Below are positions 26,744 to 34,509 of a DNA stretch of 64,000 nt, piece after piece. The notes under the pieces are model-generated. The model did not search any database. It saw only the letters and a list, made by a program, of their open reading frames with translations, and was not told the DNA's origin. Position numbers and translations under genes: made by a program. Position 1 is the first letter of the stretch; each line of letters begins with the position of its first letter. The DNA comes from DAOPXV01 sp964551445. GTDB lineage: Bacteria > Muiribacteriota > UBA9980. The stretch is taken from NCBI GenBank assembly GCA_964551445.1, contig CAZKCG010000021.1, positions 1 through 64,000 of the forward strand, read 5' to 3'.

Positions 26744-26796
26744 GAATATTTCGACCGTGGTTTCATGTCCGCAGCTCTGGTCAAGTTTTAACGCGG

Positions 26797-27147
26797 TCAG
26801 TCCGTTTCAAGCGCAATCGATGCATCGGCGCCCTCTTTTAGAAGCAGTTCTACTATTTGGCTATGACCGCGTCCCGCGGCGATAATAAGGGCCGTTAATC
26901 CTTTTCCGCTTCTGGCGTTTATATCCGGCTTTTTTTTCAGAAGCGGTTCCATAATTTCAATATTACCGGTATTCGCCGCGCCTGTCACGGGCCCGGTCGC
27001 CGCAAACGCGATGCCGCATAAAGAATTGAAAGCGACCAGCGAGGACAGTTCGGCGACGGCCGGAACATTTCCGATGCTTCCGGCGTCTATTATACTCTGA
27101 ATGATGTTGGCAAGAATAACGCCGCCGTATTCCTGGAGCTTTCTTTT
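26797..27147 (-). pseudogene. Ankyrin-repeat gene fragment, 5' end lost at the repeat junction
   Basis: The C-terminal ~117 residues include two ankyrin repeats (GNIEIMEPLLKKKPDINARS and TALIIAAGRGHSQIVELLLK). The reading frame runs on beyond 27147, but there it is the antisense of the radical SAM fragment, so the natural N-terminus is gone. The break falls exactly at the boundary of the 455-bp repeat, which marks it as a recombination or assembly joint. Whether the fragment is expressed, for example from an internal start, is doubtful. Ankyrin repeats mediate protein contacts; no partner can be named. Confidence 0.65.
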
Positions 27148-27600
27148 GAAAATATCGAAACGCTTTACGATACTAAAAAAATGATCGGCAGGATAAGCGC
27201 GAACTATAAGAATATCGGCCGAATGATGACATGGGGGATCCAGATGGAACCCGGTTCTCCGATGTTTGAAAACCCTTCCGCTTATAATGTTATCACCGAC
27301 AGAAGAACTTTCATGGATTTTTACAACATTCATTCAGGAAAACATTCCGATACTTATTCGGCGCTCGGCTACTCAGTTTCTAATTATTTTCTCGATGAAA
27401 AAACATATACGCCGGAAGAATTCTCCGAAAAGCTGATGGCGGTCAAATGCGCTGATTTTTGTTTTTTACATAATGACTGCTCTTCTTACAACAGTCCGTT
27501 CTGGGGCCGTATGACCTGTAACTTAAGGGCTTTTATGTTCAAGTTAAAGGGTTTCGGATCTAAGAAGTACGCGTCAAAGAAGCGGGACGAGTTCAGATAG
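27148..27600 (+). pseudogene. Truncated radical SAM gene (C-terminal 150 residues only)
   Basis: Encodes the C-terminal end of a protein almost identical to the enzyme at 17318-18964, differing at about four residues near the end (for example RMTCNLRAF for RVTCKTRAF). The B12-type domain and the Cys motif are absent, so it cannot be a radical SAM enzyme. An ATG at 27181 could open a 139-residue product but has no clear ribosome site. Most likely a non-functional remnant. Confidence 0.75.
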
Positions 27601-27602
27601 AA
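27148..27602 (+). repeat. 455-bp direct repeat, copy B
   Basis: Second copy of 18512-18966, same orientation, no gaps. It starts abruptly inside codons of the radical SAM gene and ends two bases after the stop. Confidence 0.9.
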
Positions 27603-27625
27603 GATCCGTAAAGGAAAAATTGTAA

Positions 27626-27654
27626 TTGACACTTTTTAAAAAAAGAAGTATAAT
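27626..27654 (+). promoter_or_regulatory. Consensus sigma-70 promoter for the ferritin-like genes
   Basis: TTGACA (27626-27631), a 17-base spacer, TATAAT (27649-27654): a perfect match to both hexamers, 33 bases before ATG 27688. Confidence 0.85.
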
Positions 27655-27687
27655 TAAAAGTTATATTTTTTTTAAAAGGGTGATTTG

Positions 27688-28158
27688 ATGGGCAGTTTTG
27701 ATGAAATTAATGAAGCGGTCGATATATACATAAAAAATGAGACGCTGCTTTCGCAATATTACAGCCTCTGCATCACTTTATTTATTGATCACGCGGCCGA
27801 TTTTACTGAATTAAGCAGGCAGGAAAAAGAGCACGCGGAATTTTTCAAGGATATCAAAAAATCAGTTCTGGTTAATCCTAATAATTGGTATATGGGTACG
27901 ATCAATATTAAAGCCGCAATTGTTATGGGTGAAGAGATCCGTTTGAAAATGGAAGAAATTCTTTCGGACTCGGTTAACCCTCAAAGGGTCATCAGTTTTA
28001 TAACCGATATTGAACATTCGCTTGTTGAGACCCAATTTCACAAGGCTTTTATAACTAATGATCCTGAATTTACCAACAAATTGTCGCGGGTTATGAAAGA
28101 AACCCTGGCTCATCAGGATAAACTGCGTGAAATACTTTTGAAAATGAATTCCGCTTAA
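27688..28158 (+). CDS. Ferritin-like / rubrerythrin-like diiron protein (divergent)
   Basis: 156 residues, all helical. A four-helix-bundle pattern with candidate metal ligands in EKEHAEFF (E-x2-H type), MGEEIRLKMEE and IEHSLVETQFH suggests a ferritin-like fold related to rubrerythrin, but ligand spacing is less regular than in the next gene, so metal binding is uncertain. Start ATG 27688 is five bases after GGGTGA; TTG 27685 is directly in front and unlikely. The perfect promoter just upstream suggests strong expression. It is followed 51 bases later by a clearer rubrerythrin-like gene, pointing to a role in oxidative stress defence of an anaerobe. Confidence 0.65.
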   Translation: MGSFDEINEAVDIYIKNETLLSQYYSLCITLFIDHAADFTELSRQEKEHAEFFKDIKKSVLVNPNNWYMGTINIKAAIVMGEEIRLKMEEILSDSVNPQRVISFITDIEHSLVETQFHKAFITNDPEFTNKLSRVMKETLAHQDKLREILLKMNSA

Positions 28159-28209
28159 ATTCCGTGATTTTAAAAAAAATATTAGCCTCAATTTTTAATG
28201 GAGAAAACG

Positions 28210-28791
28210 ATGAACGAAGATGTCAGGATAACCGATGTAATAGAAGTCGCTATAAGGCTTGAACGCCAGAGCCGTGATTTTTATCATAAGATGAGCGATG
28301 CGCAGGCTAATGAGGAAGTTCATGATATTTTCAGCTTCCTTGCGTCCGAGGAAGAAAAGCATATAGGCACTTACGTTCATTTGCTGGACGGCATTGCCGA
28401 CTATCACCCGCAATTTAAATATGCCGGCGAATACGGAAAATATCTCGACAACTATTCTAAAATGGTTTTTTCAAAACTTATATCCGAAAGCAGATATTAC
28501 ACTGAATTTAATTTCATCCTCAATAAGATCGAGGGCAGATCCAGCGAATTATTAAGCAGGGTAACTGATCTTTTTAAAATAGGCGACGTCCAGGAAGCTT
28601 TCGCTATAGCTCGCGAAATGGAACTTTCGGTAATAATGTTTTATTCGGAGATGCTTCCGTTGTTCGAGGATGAAGGAAAGAAAACCATCCATCAGATCTT
28701 ATTCGAAGAAAAAGAACACATAAAAAAAATTAATTCCGTTCTTAAAAGTTTTAAGGAAAGAGAAGAAGCGAGCAAGAAAAAGAATAATTAA
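28210..28791 (+). CDS. Rubrerythrin-like ferritin-family protein without rubredoxin domain
   Basis: 193 residues. Helix motifs LERQSRDFYHKM, ASEEEKHIGTYV (E-x2-H), AREMELSVIMFYSEM and LFEEKEHIKKI (E-x2-H) supply the expected Glu/His ligands of a diiron centre in a four-helix bundle. No CxxC pairs, so the rubredoxin domain of classical rubrerythrin is absent. Start ATG 28210 was chosen because GGAG (28200-28203) is six bases upstream; that GGAG overlaps the earlier ATG 28198. Expected role: peroxide reduction or iron handling in the cytoplasm. A strong terminator follows at 28847. Confidence 0.78.
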   Translation: MNEDVRITDVIEVAIRLERQSRDFYHKMSDAQANEEVHDIFSFLASEEEKHIGTYVHLLDGIADYHPQFKYAGEYGKYLDNYSKMVFSKLISESRYYTEFNFILNKIEGRSSELLSRVTDLFKIGDVQEAFAIAREMELSVIMFYSEMLPLFEDEGKKTIHQILFEEKEHIKKINSVLKSFKEREEASKKKNN

Positions 28792-28846
28792 CAATAAAAA
28801 AAGACTTTTTGGAACTGTAAATCATAAATATACAAACTTATTTCTG

Positions 28847-28870
28847 GAGGCTTTATAAGCCTCTTTTTTT
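28847..28870 (+). terminator. Terminator of the ferritin-like operon
   Basis: Perfect 7-bp stem GAGGCTT/AAGCCTC with loop TAT (28847-28863), followed by seven Ts. Confidence 0.88.
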
Positions 28871-28984
28871 ATTTTAATATTCTAAAATCAAGTTTCGGTC
28901 TTTTTTCACAGAAATATCCTGTGTTGGATAATTAATTCTCTTTTTATGCCGATTTTATTAAAAAATAAAAAAATTCGAAAATAC

Positions 28985-29013
28985 TTGACATGTTTTTGAA
29001 AAAGTTGTATCAT
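28985..29013 (+). promoter_or_regulatory. Promoter of the hydrogenase operon
   Basis: TTGACA (28985-28990), 17 bases, TATCAT (29008-29013), 44 bases before ATG 29058. An imperfect inverted repeat (AAATATCC, six bases, GGATAATT) lies upstream near 28913-28934. A clear Rex box (TTGTGAAN4TTCACAA type) was not found. Confidence 0.65.
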
Positions 29014-29057
29014 TGAATTGGAGAAAAAAATAACTAATGAAGGATGAAACATGAATT

Positions 29058-30212
29058 ATGGATTTAAGCCTCAGAAGTATCGAGCGACTCCCTAAGTATC
29101 TTCAACTGGCTTGTGAACTAAAAGAGTCCGGCCACAAATTCATCAGCTCATCTTTGCTCTCTGAAAACTTTTTTATCGATCAGAACAACATCAAAAAAGA
29201 CCTTTCTCTTCTTAAGCTCAACGGCATACCAAACAAAGGATACGAAATAAACGAATTCATCTCTTCGCTGAAGACGGTTCTGGGCACGCGTAAGAAGAAT
29301 CGCGCCGTTATAATTGGAGCTGGAAATCTCGGCAAAGCGGTCGGGACATACCCGGCTTTTATAGATTACGGCCTTGAGATAGTGGCTCTTTTTGATAACG
29401 ATGCTGATAAAGTTAATAAAAGCGTTGGAAATCTTATGGTTCATAAGATGTCCGACCTTGAGGAAATAATAGCTAGATTCGGGGTGAAGTTGGCAATTCT
29501 GGCGGTTCCCGCTAAATTCGCGAACGAGGTGGCGAACAGACTGTACGAAGTAGGTATAAGGTATTTCTGGAATTTCGCTCCCGTTCCAATAAAACTTGCG
29601 GATGACGCGATAATTAAAAGTGAGAACATGGCCGCCAAATATATGGTGCTCTCATATTTAATAAATTTAAACAATAGTAAAGACGGAGGTTTTGAAATGG
29701 ATATCGAAAAACGGATCGAGGAAGCGTTGAACAGGTACACCAAAACGCGCGAAAATTTAATACCGATTCTTCAGGACGTTCAGGACGTTCGCGGTTATAT
29801 TTCGAAAGACGACATTATAAAAGTGGCCGAATATCTTGAAGTTCCTGATTCTAAAGTTTTCGGAGTGGCGACCTTTTACAATCAGTTTAAACTTACGGCT
29901 CCCGGCCATTATCAGATATCGGTATGCCGCGGCACCGCGTGCCACGTAAAGGGCTCCTTGAATATTCTCAATGCCGTAAAAGATCATCTGAAGGTAGATA
30001 TCGGCCAGACCACGAGAGATAAGGTTTTTTCTCTTCAGCAGGTCGCGTGCCTCGGAGCATGTTCAATTGCTCCGGTCATCATGATAAACGATAAATTTTA
30101 CGGCCATCTTGACGTTAGCAAGAGCCTGGCTATAATAGATAAACTCAGAGCCGAATACGGCGAAAAGAAAACCGCTGTCACAGCGCCGGAATCGGCCGCA
30201 GTCAAAGCATAA
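29058..30212 (+). CDS. Rex redox repressor fused to NuoE/HydC-type [2Fe-2S] hydrogenase subunit
   Basis: 384 residues in one open frame. Residues 1-75 match the Rex winged helix (RLPKYLQLACELKESG, then NNIKKDLSLL and GIPNKGYEINEF), and 80-205 the NAD(H)-binding Rossmann domain (VIIGAGNLGKA, LAILAVPAKFA). Rex normally ends near residue 210, which is where a thioredoxin-like NuoE domain begins (about 214-365), with [2Fe-2S] ligands Cys290, Cys295, Cys331 and Cys335 (CRGTAC, CLGAC). The next genes encode the NuoF-type and catalytic subunits of an NAD-dependent [FeFe] hydrogenase. Rex is known to sense the NADH/NAD ratio and repress such genes. GGAGG and ATG at 29685-29699 could also give a free NuoE subunit. 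Confidence 0.88.
   Translation: MDLSLRSIERLPKYLQLACELKESGHKFISSSLLSENFFIDQNNIKKDLSLLKLNGIPNKGYEINEFISSLKTVLGTRKKNRAVIIGAGNLGKAVGTYPAFIDYGLEIVALFDNDADKVNKSVGNLMVHKMSDLEEIIARFGVKLAILAVPAKFANEVANRLYEVGIRYFWNFAPVPIKLADDAIIKSENMAAKYMVLSYLINLNNSKDGGFEMDIEKRIEEALNRYTKTRENLIPILQDVQDVRGYISKDDIIKVAEYLEVPDSKVFGVATFYNQFKLTAPGHYQISVCRGTACHVKGSLNILNAVKDHLKVDIGQTTRDKVFSLQQVACLGACSIAPVIMINDKFYGHLDVSKSLAIIDKLRAEYGEKKTAVTAPESAAVKA
29685..29699 (+). promoter_or_regulatory. Internal ribosome site and start codon for a stand-alone NuoE
   Basis: GGAGG (29685-29689) is seven bases before an in-frame ATG (29697) that opens the NuoE domain at codon 214. There is no stop between Rex and this ATG, so both a fusion and a separate 171-residue NuoE may be made. 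Confidence 0.65.
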
Positions 30213-30247
30213 TTTAAAATTAATTATTTATTCCACGGGAGGAGACT

Positions 30248-32065
30248 ATGAGTAAAACGAAGGTTTATATAGGAATGGGCACTTGCGGTCTTGCTCAGGG
30301 CGCCGTAGAGATACAGAAGGCGATAGAAGACTTTTTGAGCCAGAAAAAAATGCCTTACGAGATAGTTCCGGTTGGATGCATCGGATACTGTTCGCGCGAG
30401 GTAATGGTTGATATAGAACTTGAAAATATGCCGAGAATTTCCTTTTGCGAGATAACACCCGAAAACGTAAAAGAATTAATGGTTGAAGTAATAGATAATA
30501 ATAACATAAACAATAAATGGCTGCTTGGAACATACAAAAAAACGGCTAATTATCCATATATTTTTGAAACGCCTTATTTCGTGAAACAAAAAAGGGTCGC
30601 TCTTGAAAATTGCGGAATAATCAATCCTTATTCGGTTGAAGAATATGTTGAAGCAAAAGGATTTCAGGCGCTTCAGAGAACGCTTGCCATGAAACCTGAA
30701 GAAGTCATCGAACAGATAAAAAAATCCGGGCTTCGCGGGCGCGGCGGCGGCGGTTTCCCAACGGCTACCAAATGGGAGCTCGCTGCTAAACAGAAATCGA
30801 ATAAAAAATATATGGTTATGAACGCCGATGAGGGAGATCCGGGCGCGTTCATGGACAGAGCCGTCCTTGAAAGCGATCCTTTTAGAGTCATCGAGGGAAT
30901 AACTATCGGCGCATACGCTATCGGCGCGTCTTTCGGATATATTTACGCTCGCGCCGAATATCCTCTCGCTATCGAAAGGCTTGAAAACGCTATTGAAATA
31001 GCTAAAAAGAAAGGCTATCTCGGAAAAAACATACTCGGTTCGAAATTTTCATTCGAACTTAAAATAAAAAAAGGCGCTGGCGCTTTCGTTTGCGGCGAAG
31101 AAACCGCTCTTCTCGGTTCGATCGAAGGAAAACGCGGAATGCCCACTCCGAGACCGCCGTATCCTGCTGAAAAAGGCCTTTTCGGAAAACCGACCGTCAT
31201 AAACAACGTTGAAACTTTCGCGAACGTTCCCTGGATCATCCGTGAAGGCGCTGAAAAATTCTACGCGTTCGGCGAACAGAATTCCAGAGGAACCAAGGTT
31301 TTTGCCGTTACCGGAAACGTGAAGTACTCAGGTCTTATCGAAGTCCCAATGGGGGTTACACTTCGTGAACTCATCTATGATATCGCCGGCGGAATTCCGA
31401 ATGGAAGAACATTCAAAGCCGTTCAGATAGGCGGGCCTTCAGGCGCATGTATGCCCACGAAACTTCTCGACACCAAGATAACTTATGAGGCTCTTAAAGA
31501 AAACGGAGCTATGATGGGATCAGGCGGCTTGGTCGTCATGGATGATACCGCTTGCATGGTTGACGTAGCTCGCTTTTTCATGAATTTCATCCAGAATGAA
31601 TCATGCGGGAAATGTATCCCCTGCCGTGAAGGCACAAAAAGGCTCTATGAGATTTTAGATAGAATAGTCCTTAATACCTCCAATAGAAAAAATTCGCCGG
31701 ACGAACTTTTAAGATTTAAAAGCGTTCTTGAACTCGAAGAGCTCTGCACGGTAATAAAAGACAGTTCGCTTTGCGGTCTCGGTCAGACGGCGAGTAACCC
31801 CGTTCTCTCGTCTTTAAAACACTTCAGGGACGAATACGAAGCTCACATTTTTGAAAAAAAATGCCCGACGCATGTTTGTTCGTCAATGGTCAAATGCTCG
31901 GTTGTGCAGGAAAAATGTAAAGGCTGCAGCCTCTGCGCGAAAAAATGTCCGCAGGGCGCGATATACGGCAAACCCGGCAGCCCCTACATCGTGGCGCATG
32001 ATAAATGCACCGGATGCCTTGTATGCATATCCTCTTGCAAGTTCGGCGCGATAATAAAGGAGTAG
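30248..32065 (+). CDS. hydB: [FeFe] hydrogenase flavoprotein subunit HydB (NuoF-like)
   Basis: 605 residues. An N-terminal thioredoxin-like ferredoxin domain (about 1-85, Cys in GTCG and GCIGYC) precedes the NuoF core: RGRGGGGFPTATKWE for NADH, NADEGDPGAFMDR, GAGAFVCGEETALLGSIEG for FMN, and CGKCIPCREG for a [4Fe-4S]. The C-terminus carries a two-cluster ferredoxin (CKGCSLCAKKCPQGAI, CTGCLVCISSC). This is the NADH-handling subunit of multimeric, possibly electron-bifurcating hydrogenases (HydABC type). It follows the Rex-NuoE gene by 35 bases with GGGAGGAG upstream of ATG 30248 and is followed by hydA after nine bases. Bifurcation is inferred from subunit make-up, not shown. Confidence 0.92.
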   Translation: MSKTKVYIGMGTCGLAQGAVEIQKAIEDFLSQKKMPYEIVPVGCIGYCSREVMVDIELENMPRISFCEITPENVKELMVEVIDNNNINNKWLLGTYKKTANYPYIFETPYFVKQKRVALENCGIINPYSVEEYVEAKGFQALQRTLAMKPEEVIEQIKKSGLRGRGGGGFPTATKWELAAKQKSNKKYMVMNADEGDPGAFMDRAVLESDPFRVIEGITIGAYAIGASFGYIYARAEYPLAIERLENAIEIAKKKGYLGKNILGSKFSFELKIKKGAGAFVCGEETALLGSIEGKRGMPTPRPPYPAEKGLFGKPTVINNVETFANVPWIIREGAEKFYAFGEQNSRGTKVFAVTGNVKYSGLIEVPMGVTLRELIYDIAGGIPNGRTFKAVQIGGPSGACMPTKLLDTKITYEALKENGAMMGSGGLVVMDDTACMVDVARFFMNFIQNESCGKCIPCREGTKRLYEILDRIVLNTSNRKNSPDELLRFKSVLELEELCTVIKDSSLCGLGQTASNPVLSSLKHFRDEYEAHIFEKKCPTHVCSSMVKCSVVQEKCKGCSLCAKKCPQGAIYGKPGSPYIVAHDKCTGCLVCISSCKFGAIIKE

Positions 32066-32074
32066 TGATCTTTC

Positions 32075-33790
32075 GTGAAGTTAAAAATGAAAATAAACGA
32101 TAAAGAAGTTGAATTTAAAAAAGGCGAAACTATATACGAGATAGCTAAAAAAGCCGGATTCTTCATTCCGACGCTCTGCTATATGGAAGGTTTCAAACCC
32201 TCCGGATCATGCAGGATATGCGTCGTCGAGGACGCGAAAAGCGGAAGGCTTATAGCTTCGTGCTCGTATCCAGCCGATAACGGAATGGAAGTTAAAACCG
32301 ATTCCCCGAAAGTCCGCGGATCAAGAAAGAAAACCATCGAGCTTCTGCTTTCGAACCACCCTCAGGAATGCCTTATCTGTGAAAAAAGCGGTCACTGTCT
32401 ACTGCAGGACCTTTCGAAACAGCACGGAATAAGCGAGATAACATATAAAGGCGGCGCGAAGAAGAAGAATACGATCGATAAGGCTTCCCCTTCGGTCGAG
32501 CGCGACATGGCAAAATGCATACTCTGCGGAAGATGCGTAACCGTCTGCGGCGAGAAACAGAAAGTTTCCGCTATTGATTTCGCGTACAGAGGATTTGCTA
32601 CGCAGATAACTCCGGGCAATCACAAATCGCTGAATGAAGGCAAATGCGTTTCGTGCGGACAGTGCATAATGGCCTGCCCGGTCGGCGCATTGAAGGAAAT
32701 ATCACACAAAAAACTCGTCATAGACGCGATAGTCGGCAAAAAGAAAAAGGTCGCTTTCCAGTTCGCGCCCGCATGCCAGATGACATTTCCTGAATATTTC
32801 AAAAAAACCATATCGGTTGATGACGCGACCAAAAAGATCATAGGATCGCTCCGCCATATAGGCGTAGCTCTGGTTTTAGACACATGCACCGCCGCCGATA
32901 TAACGATAGTCGAAGAAGCGCATGAATTTATATCCAGATTCACGAAAAAAGACAGGCCGCTCCCGATGTTCACTTCGTGCTGTCCCGCGTGGATCAACTT
33001 CATCGAAACGTTCTACCCGAAACTCATCGGCCATCTTTCCAGCTGCAAATCGCCTCATATCATGGAAGGCGCTCTTTTGAAACATCTTTCGAAGAAGCTT
33101 CTCGATATAGACGCTAAAGACCTTTTTGTCGTATCGGTAATGCCGTGCGTCGCTAAAAAGTCAGAGACCGGAAGGCCTCAGCTTAATAACGATAACCTCG
33201 AGAACGTCGACGCCGTTTTAACCACGCGCGAACTTTTCTCGCTTTTAGACGAATTCGGAATACAGTTTGAAAAGATCGAAGACTCTGATTACGACCGTCC
33301 TTTCTCGACCGCGTCCGGCGCCGGCAAGATATTCGGATCCAGCGGCGGCGTTATGGAAGCCGCTCTTCGTTCCGCGTATTTTTATATAACCAATACTGAA
33401 CTTGAGAATATAGATTTCAAGGGCGTTCGCGGTATGGCCGAGGTCAAGCGCGCATCCGTCGAGATCAGCGGAAACAAAGTGAATGTCGCCGTCGTCAACG
33501 GACTTGGAAATGTCGTCGATATACTTGAAGATATAATTTCAGGAAAATCCGATCTTCATTTCGTCGAGGTAATGAGCTGCCCTTCAGGCTGTATCGGCGG
33601 CGCGGGCCAGCCGTACGGCACCGACGTGGAAGCTATAAGATCGAGAATGAAGACGACATATAAGAATGACGAAAAAGCCGCCATCCGCTGCTCACATCAG
33701 AATGAAGAAGTGAAAGAGCTTTACGCGAAACATATTAACGAGCACGACGCGCATGAATTACTCCATACCAGGTACAAGGGGGATAAATAA
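32075..33790 (+). CDS. hydA: [FeFe] hydrogenase catalytic subunit HydA
   Basis: 571 residues from GTG 32075, with AAGGAG 12 bases upstream. Domains: [2Fe-2S] ferredoxin (Cys35, 46, 49, 63), His-ligated cluster (HPQECLICEKSGHC, about 95-108), two [4Fe-4S] (CILCGRCVTVC and CVSCGQCIMAC), then the H-cluster domain with all three signatures: TSCCPAW (300-306), MPCVAKKSE (356-364) and EVMSCPSGC (498-506). These give the four Cys ligands and the proton-relay Cys303. Small deviations are GGAGQP instead of GGGGQP and APACQMTF before the first signature. It should reversibly reduce protons with electrons from NADH and ferredoxin in the cytoplasm. The stop overlaps the next start. Confidence 0.94.
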   Translation: MKLKMKINDKEVEFKKGETIYEIAKKAGFFIPTLCYMEGFKPSGSCRICVVEDAKSGRLIASCSYPADNGMEVKTDSPKVRGSRKKTIELLLSNHPQECLICEKSGHCLLQDLSKQHGISEITYKGGAKKKNTIDKASPSVERDMAKCILCGRCVTVCGEKQKVSAIDFAYRGFATQITPGNHKSLNEGKCVSCGQCIMACPVGALKEISHKKLVIDAIVGKKKKVAFQFAPACQMTFPEYFKKTISVDDATKKIIGSLRHIGVALVLDTCTAADITIVEEAHEFISRFTKKDRPLPMFTSCCPAWINFIETFYPKLIGHLSSCKSPHIMEGALLKHLSKKLLDIDAKDLFVVSVMPCVAKKSETGRPQLNNDNLENVDAVLTTRELFSLLDEFGIQFEKIEDSDYDRPFSTASGAGKIFGSSGGVMEAALRSAYFYITNTELENIDFKGVRGMAEVKRASVEISGNKVNVAVVNGLGNVVDILEDIISGKSDLHFVEVMSCPSGCIGGAGQPYGTDVEAIRSRMKTTYKNDEKAAIRCSHQNEEVKELYAKHINEHDAHELLHTRYKGDK

Positions 33791-34194
33791 TGAAAAAGGT
33801 TTTAATTGTCGATGACGACATAGACGTAAGGGAAATAATAACCGAGACGCTTTCGTCTAACGGTTACGAAGTGGATCAGGCCGAAAGCGGCGAGGAAGGC
33901 TGGGAAAAATTCGAGTCTTTCAAGCCGGACCTCGTTATACTCGATCTCATAATGGAATCCTATGACGCCGGATTCATACTCGCTTATAAATTGAAAAAGA
34001 AATGCCCTGATATTCCAATAATAATGGCGACCTCCGTCAACCGCGATTCGGAAGTTCAGTTCGATCTCAATGAAGCAAAGGAAAGACAGTGGATAAAAGC
34101 CGATATGTTCCTGGATAAACCAATAAATCCGGGCGTTCTGCTTGAAAAAATAAACAACGTTCTAATGCCCCATTCAGGAAATAACAATCACTGA
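33790..34194 (+). CDS. Single-domain response regulator (CheY-like)
   Basis: 134 residues forming only a receiver domain: acidic pocket VDDDID near residues 7-12, phosphoryl-accepting Asp in LVILDLIMES, conserved Thr/Ser in IMATSVN and Lys in FLDKPINPG. No output domain. The ATG overlaps hydA's stop (TAATG), so it is made together with the hydrogenase. A likely phosphodonor is the hydrogenase-like sensor kinase encoded 300 bases downstream. It could signal to diguanylate cyclases, kinases or motors elsewhere; its target is not visible. Confidence 0.85.
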   Translation: MKKVLIVDDDIDVREIITETLSSNGYEVDQAESGEEGWEKFESFKPDLVILDLIMESYDAGFILAYKLKKKCPDIPIIMATSVNRDSEVQFDLNEAKERQWIKADMFLDKPINPGVLLEKINNVLMPHSGNNNH

Positions 34195-34195
34195 T

Positions 34196-34228
34196 TTAAA
34201 AAGGGCGCGGGCGCCGCGCCCTTTTTAA
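34196..34228. terminator. Strong bidirectional-type terminator after the hydrogenase operon
   Basis: Arms TTAAAAAGGGCGCG and CGCGCCCTTTTTAA enclose a five-base loop (34210-34214), giving 14 base pairs with a T-run. It separates the hydrogenase genes from the sensor kinase. Confidence 0.88.
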
Positions 34229-34509
34229 GATCAGTGAATAACGAATAGAGAAAAGAGAATAGTTTTGGAAGGCTGTCGCTTCTCGCCATCCGTGGCTCCA
34301 GCGACACTGCGGCCTCCGTGCCGGGCGCGCATTGCTGGCTCTTTTTAAAAAAGTATCAATAATTTTTTGACAAAAGAATGCTTTCGCTGATGACAATTAT
34401 GTTTTATAATTTAACATGGAAGCTTTTTTAAAAAATATGAGCGCGAAGCGCCCACCTCAACTATTCTCTCTTCTCTTTAATCTATTCACTATAAAAAGGG
34501 TGAACTGAT
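34229..34509. other. Non-coding stretch before the sensor kinase
   Basis: No credible gene. It holds AT-rich sequence, a GC-rich block (34270-34340), a TTGACA at about 34367 and a TATAAT at about 34405. Their spacing (over 30 bases) does not make a normal promoter. GGGTGA at 34498-34503 is the ribosome site of the kinase gene. Confidence 0.4.

Noticed and set aside
27181..27600. A real 139-residue gene in repeat copy B
   Set aside because: It is only the C-terminal end of a radical SAM enzyme without its catalytic core, with no ribosome site; treated as a pseudogene.
28913..28934. Rex operator upstream of the Rex-NuoE gene
   Set aside because: The imperfect repeat AAATATCC-N6-GGATAATT does not fit the known Rex box TTGTGAAN4TTCACAA, and it lies well upstream of the -35.
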